DNA of 64,000 nucleotides from Henckelia pumila. Its lineage: Eukaryota; Streptophyta; Magnoliopsida; Lamiales; Gesneriaceae. Position numbers and translations under genes: made by a program. Position 1 is the stretch's first letter, and the number at the start of each line of letters is the position of its first letter. Below are positions 35,039 through 47,333 of this stretch, piece by piece. Below the pieces are notes generated by a model. The model searched no databases, was not told the DNA's origin, and saw nothing but the letters and a program-made list of their open reading frames with translations. Where the stretch lies: positions 3,348,001-3,412,000 of the forward strand of contig NC_133123.1 of the NCBI RefSeq assembly GCF_033568475.1, read 5' to 3'.

Positions 35039-37072
35039 ATGGAGGTGGATCAAGGTAAGCTTTTTGTTGGTGGAATTTCTTGGGACACCAACGAGGATCG
35101 CCTTAAAGAATATTTTGGAACGTATGGAGAAGTGGTGGAGGCAGTAATTATGAGGGATCGTTCTACTGGACGTGCTCGAGGCTTTGGTTTTGTAGTGTTC
35201 GCCGATCCGATGGCTGCTGAGAGAGTAGTCAAGGAGAAGCACGTGATTGATGGACGGACTGTAAGTTCATTATATGTCTTATGTGATCAAAATGCACTCA
35301 AAATGCTACATTTTGTATTGCCGATAATAGGTATTCGGTGGTGCTAAAATCCATTGTTTTTAATTTTCAAATGTACTATGTCCTAATAATGAGGAGAAGA
35401 AGATAACATCCTCTGCTTTGTAGCTGCTAATGGATGTTGTTTGAGTTTAATTATTCTTACAATGATAAATGCACCATTGTCGTCACGTGTTTCTTTTATG
35501 GTGCAGGTGGAAGCCAAGAAAGCTGTTCCAAGAGATGATCAATACCTGATAACTCGAAACCTTGGCAACAGCATTCAGGGATCTCCTGGACCTGGACGAA
35601 CGAAAAAGATTTTTGTAGGAGGATTGGCATCTTCTGTTACTGAGAGCGACTTCAAAAATTACTTCAATCATTTTGGTAATATAACAGATGTAGTAGTGAT
35701 GTACGATCACATCACTCAAAGGCCGAGAGGTTTCGGATTCATAACATATGATTCGGAGGATGCTGTGGATAGGGTGTTGCACAAAACCTTTCATGAACTC
35801 AATGGGAAGATGGTGGAGGTAAAACGAGCGGTTCCAAAAGAATTGTCTCCTGGGCCGAGCAGGAGTCCAGTTACTGGTTACAACTATGGTTTTAGTAGAA
35901 CCAACCACTTACTCACCAACCATGCCCCGGGATATAATCTTGGCTCACTTGGAGCATATGGAATCAGGATGGATGGTAGATTCAGTCCATTAGCTAGTGC
36001 TCGTGCAGGTTTCTCAAATTTAGGTTCTCCCACGTATGGAATTAGTTTAGGCGCCGAGCAAGGGATGAATGCTGGCTTTGCAGGGGCCAGTCCCAGTTCA
36101 AGCAACGACATAGGTTATGGTCGTGCTGTGAATCCGTATTTCAACAATAGCCAGGGCAGATATAACGCTCCTATTGGTTATAATGCAAACAACAGCCGCA
36201 GTGACTCGTTTTTGCACTCATTATCAATGAACACGTGGGGAAATGCTGGCCTTAATACGTCTCCAAATAATGTTAACTCTGTTCCATACTCTGGTTCTGA
36301 GACCAGCAATTTTGGAGTCTTTGGAAACAGTAGAGAAAATTGGGGTGGTTCTCCTATTGCCACATTGTTCGGTGGAAGCTCCTCAGGATACAGGGGTGGA
36401 GAAAACAGCAGTGCACTTGGAACAGTAGGACTTGGAAGAAATGGTGGAATGGGATCGGCAACAACATCTTTGTTTGCTGCACCAGGTGGAGGTTTTGAGG
36501 GATCTTATCGGGACTTTTACCAAGGTGGATCTAAATATGGTGATTCAACTTGGCAAACTGCATCTTCGGAGCTGAATAGTTCCGATTCTTTTGGTTATGG
36601 GCTTGGACATTCAGAAGAGGACATTGCTAGAGATTCTGATTACAGGGTTGGCTATAGCATCCCAAATAGCCGATCCGGTAGAGGTAATACTTTCCCACTC
36701 TTGTACAAAATTCAAAACTATTGTTATTTCAAGAGACCAAAACATGTTAGCTATATTGTAGGTTAAAGGCTGGAGTGGATGATTGAGATGAATGTCTTCT
36801 TGATGCAAATGTTTTTCTAGATGTTAAAACAGCTACTCAACTCGTGTAATGAATCTTTTCTTTTCTATTACCTTCATTGCTTCTTTTTTTCTTTTACTAA
36901 AAGCATGATAATATATGGAACTAACTATCACATTAGTTCATATATAAAGTATCGTTAAAGTTGATATCATTTTAGTAGCTAGCATGGCAAAAAGATATTG
37001 GAATTGAAAACAAAAGACACATGATGGTCTAAATTTTTTTCCCATGACTACTTTTCAGGAATTGCTGCTTAG
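35039..37072 (+). CDS. hnRNP/Musashi-like protein with two RRM domains (3 exons, 470 aa)
   Basis: A nuclear-cytoplasmic RNA-binding protein, similar to Arabidopsis At5g55550/At4g26650. Exons: 35039-35260, 35507-36683, 37059-37072. RRM1 (residues about 7-83) has RNP2 KLFVGGIS and RNP1 RARGFGFVVF. RRM2 (about 108-185) has RNP2 KIFVGGLA and RNP1 RPRGFGFITY. The rest is a Gly/Ser/Asn-rich low-complexity tail, typical of proteins that enter RNP granules. The last exon adds only GIAA and the stop; reading through the intron instead would give a tail unlike the family, whose members end RGIAA. The start at 35039 (MEVDQGKLF) matches relatives; an in-frame ATG at 35015 would add eight residues. Confidence 0.93.
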
Positions 37073-37673
37073 GAAGTTTCGGTTTTCTGATGATAATGTA
37101 GGTGAGGAATCCTTTGCAGAAACACATGGATCGTTCAACTTTGCATGTATCCATGGTATGCAAATGTGTCTGACTTGTCGTGCTTTCGTTCTCTTGCAGG
37201 ATGCAGATGCAACGGGGCCAGGGGTCTGAAATGGAAGTATACCATTTCAAGGGAAAAGGTTTGAGGCTTTATTTTACGGCATTTTGATTAAACTGTGAAT
37301 CAGATTGCGGGATGTATTCTTGAAGACGATTTCCGCTTTATTTTGTGGTTGCGATTCTTCAAAAGAAGAGAGTGCCATTGGAAAACTAGAGTTAGCTTCT
37401 TTGGTTTTTTCACCATTTGCTGGCTAAGTTTTTATTTCCCTTTTTGTCTTGAGACTCATGATTTTTCTCAAGTTTTAATTGTGAGGTTTTTATGCTTGCT
37501 TGATTAGCATGAACTATAAGAAGGGCAACCTAATTACCAGGTTCCTCTTTGAGATACCTAAAAACAAAACAGTCAATATGATACATTCATTTAGTAGAGG
37601 CTATGTATCTTTGATATATGTGAACGTGAATTTAATGTAATAAAATTGTTTGTTGAAAATTTTAATTTCTTTA
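37073..37673. other. 3' UTR and flank of the RRM gene
   Basis: The region after the stop codon at 37072 remains moderately T-rich and includes AATGTAATAAAATTG near 37634, a plausible polyadenylation region. No separate gene is supported; the frames at 37044-37229 and 37295-37507 lack domains. Confidence 0.45.
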
Positions 37674-38012
37674 GGCACCGTTTGGTTTGAGGTATGGTAT
37701 AATAAGTAATATATAGATAAGTAGTATAAAAATAAATAAGAAATGATAGTTAAAATAATATTGGATTTGATCGATAGATTATGGTTTATTTGATTTGATT
37801 GATTAAATTTTATATAAAATATTAAATGACTATTTTGTCCTTTTAATAATAAATAAAATAAAATTTATATTATTTATAAAGGGTAATATAGTAATTTGAA
37901 TCTAATAATTTGATTGATGTGAAATAAATAATTAATGATTTGATTGATGTAAAATAAATAGTTAATATATGGATAAATAATATGATGAGAAGAACGTGAG
38001 ATGGGATGAGAT
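37674..38012. mobile_element. MITE related to the element at 4651-5400
   Basis: It starts GGCACCGTTTGGTTTGA and shares with the first element the strings ATTAAATTTTATATAA, TATTATTTATAAAGGG and GGTAATATAGTAATTTGAAT. It is shorter and noncoding. The right end, near GATGGGATGAGATGAC, is approximate. Confidence 0.55.
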
Positions 38013-40275
38013 GACTTATATATATATTAGTAATACGGTGAAAAAAACGGTGGCTTAGAGTTCATTTAATATCTCAATCATAGAGACTTTCTGTCTTTTT
38101 TCATAATTTTTATAAAATAAATGGATTAAACTGAGGATAAAATAGAAAGTTTGTTTGTAAATATTGTATAAAATAAATAGATTAAAACGAGGATAAAATA
38201 GAAACTTTGTTTGTAAATATTGTTTTTTCCATTATATTTTTTAGTATGTATGAAAATTTGTGTTTTTTTTGGGACGAATGATTATATTACTCTCGATGCC
38301 ACGTTCCTTGTTAACTTATTCGAATGTATCCTTACATACACTTCCTTAAAAGGGTCAGGAAAATTTAAAAAGAAAAAGAAAGAAAGATGAAAAACAGAAA
38401 CCGCAAATTATGAAAAAGGTCGGGGACTAGAGAACATTCCAATTCCGGAAGCGGAGAATAGTAGACGTGATTTTGGACCTATGAATTTCGATTAGAAATA
38501 TTAGGCCCGTTAGGACCATAAGAGCCCGCCAGGGTCCAGCTGGCCCAGCCTCCCTTTGCCCATTATTCGTGTATTTATTTATTCCCCACATGTATAATTT
38601 CAAGAGGGTAACTCAATAATTCTTTTGTGATACGAACTTCATGGCAGATTATTTATTTATCTTAAATAAACACATTGGGGTAAATTTTGATTATATAAAT
38701 TAACCATTTTATTCTTATATTTTTTAAAGAAAAAAAAAAGAGATGAGTATCGGAAGTAGTTTATATTGTCAAAGTTTGAGACACTGAAAATTGTTTTCCC
38801 TTGTCCGTGTTATTAGGGTTGTTTGAATAGAAAAGGGGGAGAAATGTTGGTGAAGAGCTTGAAAGTCCAAAAAAGAGACTAACTCCATTTTCACGTTGGG
38901 AATTGGGATTCCCACTTTCATGTTAAAAATTGAGAGAATCGACAGCAATGAAGCTCTTACAAGATTGTCCGCTGATTGAGGAGTTTGTTTGTTTTTTTTT
39001 TTTTTTCTTAAATATTTAAAGTGGAGAAAACTAGAATTCAATCAAGCCGTGTCACCAAAGTTTGCTCTAAACAATCTTTTCTTTGTTTTTTTTTTTTTTT
39101 TCCTGAAATTAAAGTGGAGAAAGTTTTTAATATAAAATTGAAGAGAAGTACGAAAATTCATAACAAATATTATATAAAACTGTTGAAAGAAAATTTGATT
39201 TGACAACTGTGGTGTTCAAGTATTATTAATTTATTATTGTTTAATGTGTTCCTTCGCACATTATGTATGTATGCATATTAAAAAAATTTGGTTTCAAATT
39301 TTTTTTTTTGTGAATTTGGAAAATTATATGAAATTTAAATTTTTTAAACATTGTTTAAAATAAATTTTTATGGTATGAGATATATGATTGTTAATTTAAA
39401 AAATGAAAAGATAAATAAAGCTAAGAAAGTTATATTAGATATTATGCATATATCTAAGATGCAAATTTACTATTAAAAAAAATGTTTGATGATATTTTTT
39501 TGTTAAATATATATAGTATATTCGTTATTTGAGAAAAAATATATATCTTTTATTTATAAAAAAAATAGATCATCATGTCAATGAGCTAGCAAAAAAATAT
39601 AAATATATAAAAGGTTTGCAAATGTTAAAAAAACGATTATAGAAAAACTTTGTTAAAAAAAAAAGTAAGACTTGAAAGATCTTCAATATTATCTAAACAC
39701 AATCTCTAGTCCGAGAATTTTTGTGAAAGTAAACATTCAAGATACTACAAATAACTGAATAAGTAGGACTTGAAAGACGTTCAATGGATTCTAAAGAATA
39801 TTGCTTCCAAGAAACTAAAAACTCACAAAGTTGCATCCAGTTTGTTTACTGAGACGCAACTTGCATTTTCCTGATTTTATTCCATTATTCTCCATTCTCC
39901 AACAATAATGTGAAAAGGGATCAATGCAATATCCCTAGTTACCAGAAGAAACCGAGAAGTTCTCCATCAATACATGTTAACTCGTCGGAAGACGATGTTT
40001 CCTGCTTCACTAAGCTTTAGGAATGACCAAGAGAAGACGTATTGCGAATTTGAGAGACACATAATGGCTAATGCTACTGATTAATAGCAAAGATATCAGA
40101 ATATTATTACTGGTACGAGGTACATTAACAACATAGTAAGCCGAGAACTTTTCCATAGCTTAAAACATTACACATACAATATATTAATGCCAGGTCAGGC
40201 AACAATACATCAGCATCAGTCTCCATTCTAAGTACCTAAAGTCACTGTGTACTCTGGAATCTTTCAGTGAAATGC
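38013..40275. other. 2.2-kb AT-rich intergenic DNA
   Basis: It contains a tandem repeat at 38112-38222, poly-A and poly-T runs and no supported gene. The last 250 bases are the likely 3' UTR of the minus-strand C2 gene ending at 40276. Confidence 0.45.
38112..38222. repeat. two-copy tandem repeat, about 56-bp unit
   Basis: The unit contains GAGGATAAAATAGAAA and GTTTGTAAATATTG; the two copies differ at a handful of positions. Confidence 0.8.
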
Positions 40276-41592
40276 TTAGAAGAAAGCTCTACTGCCGTAG
40301 AACACCCGAGATCCAGAGTTCTTTGATGCCGGTGATTTCAGATCTGAACTCGAGTTCTCGGAGCTAGCAGGCCCGCTTTCAAAGTCTACCGGAAGCTTCA
40401 TTTTGGCTAATGACTCGGTGAATTGCTGCATGCTCTTCATGTACATATCCACAATCTCCTGCTGATCCACCTTCTGCTCTGGTTCGATGTTCACAGTAAC
40501 AACAGGTTTTACAAGTGCATCATCAGACACCTCAATTGATGCATTACTCTCAGACCTTAAATTGTTGAGATTTTTTTCCTTTGCATCATCTTTAGGAGGT
40601 AGAGGGTTTTCCTCATTCAAAGATTTTGAATCCTTGGGAGGGATGGAAGACTGAGAACTCACAGGAAGAGTTGCAGTTGAAGTTCCATTTGCTGACACAC
40701 TGCTTGAAGGGGAATGAATCTTTGGAGCAGGCCTTAAACTTGGAGTGGCCACCGACAAACAATTCCCGTGCTCATGCTTGATCTCAACCTCCGATGTAAC
40801 TTGATTTTCGCTGTCAGAACTGACCGCATTGTCTGAATTTTGAGAGTCCAACGTGGTACAGGGCATCGCAAAATACTCTTCAACCATCTTATCATTTTCG
40901 TTTGCGATCTTTGGATCAGGAAACTCAATCTTCTCCAGGTCACAAGGAATAGACTCGACAATCTCGGTGTCCTGCACAGTAGAATCATTCACCACAGACT
41001 TTGGTGGTGCAGAAATCGGAATAACTTCAGGTGGAGCTCCATCAAACGAGATAGATAACTGCACAAATCCTGCTGGCGAGTGGAATAGATCGGTCGAGGA
41101 TAGAGAAAACTCCTTTTCCAGCTTGCCATTGTGCAAGAGAATGTCAGAAACTGGAACCAAAGCAAATCCGAGCAACTGATCTTCAAGATAATTCCTCACC
41201 CTGCTAAGCATCCATATCTCACACTTGAGGGAGGAATCAACTTTCCGAACATTGAGACGAAGATTCTCGTTGAATACTGGATTTCTCCCACCACCGTTAA
41301 CGATTTTGGTGGAAACCGCATCTTCAGGATCATTAGTCAGACATAATTTAGCATAAACATCTTGCTTTTGGTAGATGCATATGTTGTGGATGTCCCTAGC
41401 TTCATGTATGTAGACCTTCAAAACACCCACAACTTCGTCTAAATTATCCATTGAGGCTTCCTTTCCTTGAAAATCGATCTCCTTTGGCGTGAATCTGGAG
41501 TTTTCTAAAGCAACATTAGCATTTTGTTTCTCAGGCTCGACATAAGCGTAAGAACCCTTGAACGGTGACACCACTGATTGAGGAGAATCCAT
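40276..41592 (-). CDS. C2-domain (Ca-dependent lipid-binding type) protein (438 aa)
   Basis: Probably a Ca- or lipid-responsive membrane-associated protein; relatives such as Arabidopsis At5g55530 are annotated only as CaLB-domain proteins. One coding exon. The start is Met at 41592 (MDSPQS), because a splice acceptor (TTTGCAG) lies just upstream near 41610 and the nine codons before it belong to 5' UTR. A single C2 domain covers residues about 55-155 (GVLKVYIHEARDIHN at its start, then QDVYAKLCL, RNPVFNENL and the closing DQLLGFALVPVSDI). Asp78 (QDVYA) and Asp138 (EDQLLG) sit where C2 domains bind Ca, but the full five-Asp set is not obvious. The C-terminal 280 residues are a Ser/Pro/Glu-rich, probably disordered region ending SRVFYGSRAFF. 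The frame is intact. Confidence 0.88.
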   Translation of the reverse strand: MDSPQSVVSPFKGSYAYVEPEKQNANVALENSRFTPKEIDFQGKEASMDNLDEVVGVLKVYIHEARDIHNICIYQKQDVYAKLCLTNDPEDAVSTKIVNGGGRNPVFNENLRLNVRKVDSSLKCEIWMLSRVRNYLEDQLLGFALVPVSDILLHNGKLEKEFSLSSTDLFHSPAGFVQLSISFDGAPPEVIPISAPPKSVVNDSTVQDTEIVESIPCDLEKIEFPDPKIANENDKMVEEYFAMPCTTLDSQNSDNAVSSDSENQVTSEVEIKHEHGNCLSVATPSLRPAPKIHSPSSSVSANGTSTATLPVSSQSSIPPKDSKSLNEENPLPPKDDAKEKNLNNLRSESNASIEVSDDALVKPVVTVNIEPEQKVDQQEIVDMYMKSMQQFTESLAKMKLPVDFESGPASSENSSSDLKSPASKNSGSRVFYGSRAFF

Positions 41593-44500
41593 TAGTATGA
41601 TCCAAAACCTGCAAAGCAATTAACCAGCATAACTATGAATCAGAAGACACATATGTCAAGTGCAACCCCCACCATTCACCGGTTTTCTCCAAACAAAACA
41701 ACCCCCCATTCTTTAAATAAGAAAACAAGAAAAATTTAACAAAACCACAAAATGTAATGTTTTCGAGATAGTTCAAGGCAGTAAACTAGTTAAACCCGAA
41801 AACCCAAATTTGATACCCAGCACCAAAATCAACTGTAAGATATGGATCCAAAGACAAGAAGACAGCCTCTAAGTAAGTGAGAAACAAAACCAGTGGGGAA
41901 AAGACGAAAAGTAGGGAATTCACTAAGGATTGGACCTGTCTAATATATTTATAACTAAGAACAGCAAAGTACAAGAACATTCAGTAGCAAAAGAACTTGC
42001 GAAAGATGGGCAAGAAAATAACAATTCACCAGATGTAACCAGCCTAAAATCCGAAACCCGGATCCAAATTAAGGAGTAGTTAAGCGAAATTCATGAAGTA
42101 AAACCAACGTTAAAGGAAAAACGAAAGACGTATTTTCCCCAATATCTTCAATACCCATGTTCCACTGAAAAGCCAAACACCAGAATCTCAAAAATAGACA
42201 AAACTCACCAGCAGTTCAGATCAAGATTTCACCACACACCAATAAAGTCACCAACTTTTTCTCATATATCAACATAACAGTAACAAAGAAAGACACACAC
42301 CTCTCACGCAAGCATAAAAGCATACCAAAACATCATCTTGAAAGAACCCATGAAAAAACAAATCGAGAAAAAGCAAAAGACGAAATCAATCAAAGCAAAA
42401 AAAACGAATAATTTCAAAGAAGTAAACAAACAAAGAACTCCAAAAGCCAAGTCGACTTTCCACTGAACCTGATGCTAAAATCCAAACGATTACAGGCGAT
42501 TCGAGGAAGCAAGGTGCTAGTTACAGTAGACAAAATGTAATCTTGGAGAAGATTATGAACTTTGGGGCATCGTGCGGTGACATATAAAAGTAAAATGAGA
42601 TTTTTTTTGTAATTCTTTTCATAAAAATTATTATTATTATTATTATTATCAGCCTTTTTTGGCCTTTTTTTGTCAGCTTTACCGTGAATTTGCATTAGGG
42701 TCACGCGATAAAGAAAGGCAATCCAATCAGAAAGCGTTTGAGTGCGATGCACATTTGCAAATTGGGTTCAGGCACAATCGGAGCGTGGGAATCACGTGCT
42801 TCTCGATGTGTTTGAAAAGTTAAATTTCACCCTGTCATATATGGGTAATATCTTAATAATAGATATCATGTTCCATGATTTATCATGTCAATAATATATA
42901 ATTAATTACACCTATATGTAAAAACAATAACTGTTGGATGTATGATTTGGATATTATACATATGCTAATATCTCCTCTATCATTTGAAAACTCCAAAGTG
43001 CTATGCGACTCTATGTCGCCATTTTCAGCTATTATTCCTACATTTGCGGATTGCTTTCACACCTACTCATTTATTACTATTTTGTTTTGCTAATTATAGC
43101 TTCACTCCCCTCATTAATGAAATCAATTATTGACTTTAAAAAAAATGAAATCAATTATATATGTATATGTATTAATATTTAAAAAATAATTTTTTTTAAT
43201 TGATGGAGCTTGTTTCATTATTTCCATCATTATAAAAAGATCTATTGAATTAACATAATAAATCTACTTAAATATTAGATGTAAAATATTCATGTTTATA
43301 GCACAATTTTTTTAAATATGAATAAAATAGGAACGAATTCAACTTTAATTTGACTACAATGATAAGCGTGTGAGAAATAATGCTTTACAGTGTTAATTTC
43401 CATCCGTTCAAAGCATTTAATAGCTTTGGTGACCACCAAATGTCGAGACTTTTTTTTTTTTTAAACAGTCAAATGTCGAGACTTGGTATGGTATAGTTGA
43501 GAGACCTAAGTTATAGTCTTCAATGTTTTGATTTTTTATAGTGTCCATACAAATTGGCGATATAATATCTAGAAATGTGTTTTGACACTTTTGGCAAGTT
43601 AGTCCAGAACATTTGACAAAACGATTTTTATTTGATCGTGAATTTGAAATCCAACGTTATCGATTTCAAAAAATTGTTTAAAGAATATTATTTTTTTAAT
43701 TATCTATTGTGTTTCACTTGGTTCTTGGAGTTGGTCTATCCATACCCTAAAACTATATAACGTGAGACATTCATATTTCAAAGAAAAGTTCACGTCAAAT
43801 AATTCGAAACTTGATAACACGAAGAAATAGAAGCAAACATTCAAAATGTAACGTAGACTTTTTCACTTAAATAAACATGTAGTCTGCATATTTTCTCAAA
43901 TAAATGTGACATTGAATTATTGATTCAATTTAAGACACAATATTTTATGCTCATATCTCCATTAAATGTCATCTCATCATGATATCTCAATATAAAATCT
44001 ATGTTCTATTTTTTTTCTGACTATTATTATCATCATGATTTTCGGGCTCTAATATATGCATAATTATTAGTTCCACCAGTTCATATTCCTTTCTTTTTTC
44101 TTTTTTCTTTTTTTTTTCTTTTTCTGATTTGAGTTGCGCTAACAACAATTATGCAACCTTTTTAGCATTCATAACCCTCTTAATTTGTACATCATCACGA
44201 ATGAACTTGCCTACCAAAAAAAGTTGGCTATGATATTTGATGGTCTAAGCCTAGGGGTGAATTAAAGTGCACGCATTACAATATATATAAATCCAATTCG
44301 CCAAAATTCAATACACAACTTAAAACACTCATTATACAAAATTAAAATTAAAATTTTTTATGTAGACTTTTTTCAGTTATTTAATAAATCCATATGAAAA
44401 TATAAATATAAATAAACCTAAATATATGGCACGTGTAGAGATACAAAATAATTTTTCCCAACTCTTAGAGCCATCCGCCTAAATTTTATATTAAATTTGT

Positions 44501-45034
44501 TAAGGATTATTTATGGCGTTAAATGGGTTTTATTGTTGACTTGAACAAATTTTAGGTTGCACATTTTTCTTCTTTAAAAATTTAACGATCTCGTTAAAAT
44601 TCAAATTTATTTTACACAATAGTTTGACTAGTCAATTTATTTGACAAAAATATCACCCCGATTTTGCCTTTTCCTCACTTTTTTTCAAGGGGGGCCTATT
44701 AAGATTTGACGAGTTGGGAAAAAAGACATTTTATTCCCACTTTTCATAAGTTATATTCCCTACATTTTTGAATTCTCACATCTCAATCAGACCTTTAACC
44801 TTTTGAAATGTAACTAATTTTGAAATTTTTGAGATAACAAAATAATCGAAAACCTCTAACCGGAGTTTCGATTGTTCAAATAATAATATTTAAATAAAAT
44901 TGACCCTCAAAAGAAACTTATGCATGCATGAGTCAGAGACACACTGACCCATACAAAATTTAAACCGCTAGATATATATGAGAAGACAGACTCGAAAGGA
45001 ATAACATGACTCAACCCCTGATTATTACTCCCAC
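41593..45034. other. C2 gene leader region and long AT-rich intergenic DNA
   Basis: The 41610-42560 part is probably a 5' UTR intron and first leader exon of the C2 gene: it is gene-like in composition but noncoding. An (ATT)n run lies at 42626-42649. Beyond 42800 the sequence is AT-rich with no recognisable gene and only pyrimidine runs (44092-44124). Confidence 0.45.
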
Positions 45035-45601
45035 AATATTTGTTGATGAAATGGTGTACCTCTCGATTTAAACTCTATTAATTTTACGAGCAGTCATGAC
45101 ATTTGGACTCTTGTTATTCTCGAATTTCTTTTATTTAAGAAAATTGAGCGTGTGCAAAAATTATTTGTATTGTGTGAGAAAATAATACTTATTATGTGTT
45201 AATTATATTGTCCACGTTTTCTTTTTTGTTTGTCCCAAATATATAGTCATACACCATATTTAGTAATATTTGTTTACACTTCTTTATTAATATATCCCTA
45301 TTAACTATACCTTGAAAATTGTGCAATCATTTTTAATACATTAAATAGGGATAAAATAAAAAGTTTATATAAAATTTATTTTTCCAATAAATTTTTTTTA
45401 ATTTATGTGAAAATTAAAAAAAAAACAACATATATGACATCATGATATTTGTTTTGACATTAATTTAATGACACTATTAAATGTCGTTGACTTTCTAGGA
45501 CACCTATTTTGACTAATGTGGAAAAAGAAATCTAATAAATAACTGCTTGATTTTAAAGCAAGAAAATGATATTATTTTGCAAACGTGATTTATTGGCTAC
45601 T

Positions 45602-45779
45602 GCATCATTTCATAAATTAATTTAGTGTGTGTTGAGAGATAACAATTGTGAATTCAATCAGCGTAAAAAAATAATAATTTCATTATACGTGCATCATTTC
45701 ATAAATTAATTTAGTGTGTGTTGAGAGATAACAATTGTGAATTCAATCATTGTAAAAAAATAATAATTTCATTATACGT
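45602..45779. repeat. two-copy tandem repeat, 89-bp unit
   Basis: The units 45602-45690 and 45691-45779 differ at only about two positions, so the duplication is recent. The right-hand duplicated block near 58600 lacks it. Confidence 0.9.
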
Positions 45780-46017
45780 GTGATATTATTGTCTTCGTTC
45801 CGGCAAAATTCAGGCAACTATACTCTGCCCAAATCGACCCATTGATTTCTATTTTTAAAAAAAAAATAAAAAAAATTGACCCGTTAGTTTTGATGTGAAA
45901 TGGCGTTAATGAAAATGCATTACAAGGAATACTTTCCAATTGGAAACTTCTGGTCGAGGAGAAAAATAGATCAATCTTTTTTAAAAAATAAATAAATAAA
46001 CACATCACTAAAAATTA

Positions 46018-46019
46018 AA

Positions 46020-46076
<57 letters not shown>
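46018..46076. repeat. (ATT)n microsatellite
   Basis: Nearly 20 uninterrupted ATT units. Confidence 0.95.
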
Positions 46077-46078
<2 letters not shown>

Positions 46079-47056
46079 AATAAAATATACGTAAATATTT
46101 GACTATTTGGTACTCTTTGAATACGGCTGGTTGGCATTTATTAAGTGTTTATATTGGCCCATTGCCATTTTCACATCCACCAAATTGCTCTCACACGCAC
46201 GATGTTTCTTCTTCCATAGGAGCCCATTATTGTTCTCCTTGTTGCCAAAAACTCAAATAAGAAATCATTAACGTTACCAATTTAGTTGGTTTGTTTATGG
46301 AAGAAAATTTCAATTCTAATCTTGTATGTGTCTATGTATGTGACATTTTGGGGGCTATATTTGCATCATCATCCCTTGTTAAAAATTAAAAAAAAAATCT
46401 ATATCTAAAATTAATAGTGTGTTAAACCATATGTTTTCAAAAACTTAACATTAAACCCCCATCAGATTGAATAAATGTGAGAGAATTTGTAGAACATAGA
46501 AGGTGAAATGTGCTATATTTTAAAAAAAATAAAAAATGCATTAGCCTATCAATATCTCTTAAGGAGTTTTACAACTTTTAGAATTTTCGTAGGAAAGATT
46601 AATGCAATTAGCTCGATATTTTATTCATGTAAATCTCGTTAATGCAATTATAACCAACTATATTTTGACAATCGATTTACTCCTTCTCCTTCCGATCAAA
46701 TCATGTGATTAAATTGCCAATGTCATCGTTAAGTTTTTTATGTGGTTGATAAATACCTCGCGACATATATGTTTGTTTTAAAATATATAAATAAATATAA
46801 AAATTAACAATGATACTATTAGTTTAATAACATGATTTAAAGAGAAGACCAAAATTTATAGTCGAAAATTAGTTATTGGACTATAAAAGATTCAACAAAT
46901 ATACACAACTTAAAATGTCACCACCAATGCATGCTAAAAATACCACCTTCAAAACATGACTAAGAATATCACAACGATTATATATGACTAAAATTTGGCA
47001 TCGTACTTTTATAAAATCACATTTTATATTAATCCAATTTCCAAAAAATTATTATT

Positions 47057-47333
47057 TGTTGTGAAAAAGTAAAAATTTATGGTAAAAATTAAAAACTCCA
47101 AAACTCAAAATATATCAAACTCTACACTTTATAATATTTTTCTCTCAACTCAATTGTATTTTTCATCACAAATGAAGACCTATTTATAGATCCACATTTG
47201 AGATTAGTCCAAAAATAAATACATCATCATCTACATCATCACACACTAATTTTTCACATTTTACAACTCAATATTCAACATTCAACATTCAATATTCAAC
47301 ATAATATTAATAATAATAATATATTTTTCAACA
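47057..47333 (-). repeat. copia LTR (3' LTR on the minus strand)
   Basis: A 277-bp repeat with TG...CA ends on the reading strand, a TATA-like box near 47180-47190 and an adjacent polypurine tract. The partner is a partial copy starting at 57498. Confidence 0.85.

Larger units (their letters stand above)
45035..46905. repeat. left copy of a duplicated kinesin-upstream block
   Basis: Patches along this block match 58105-59224 in the same order and orientation: AATATTTGTTGATGAAATG near the start, GATATTATTGT and GACCC(A/G)TTA near 45780-45890, CTCCTTGTTGCCAAAAACTC near 46236, and GGTTGATAAATACCTC near 46744. Similarity is gapped and moderate, so the event is not recent. It contains an 89-bp tandem repeat and an (ATT)n microsatellite. 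Confidence 0.75.

Noticed and set aside
41593-41619. Longer start of the C2 protein (MLCRFWIIL)
   Set aside because: A splice acceptor lies inside these codons, and relatives start at the MDSP-like methionine.
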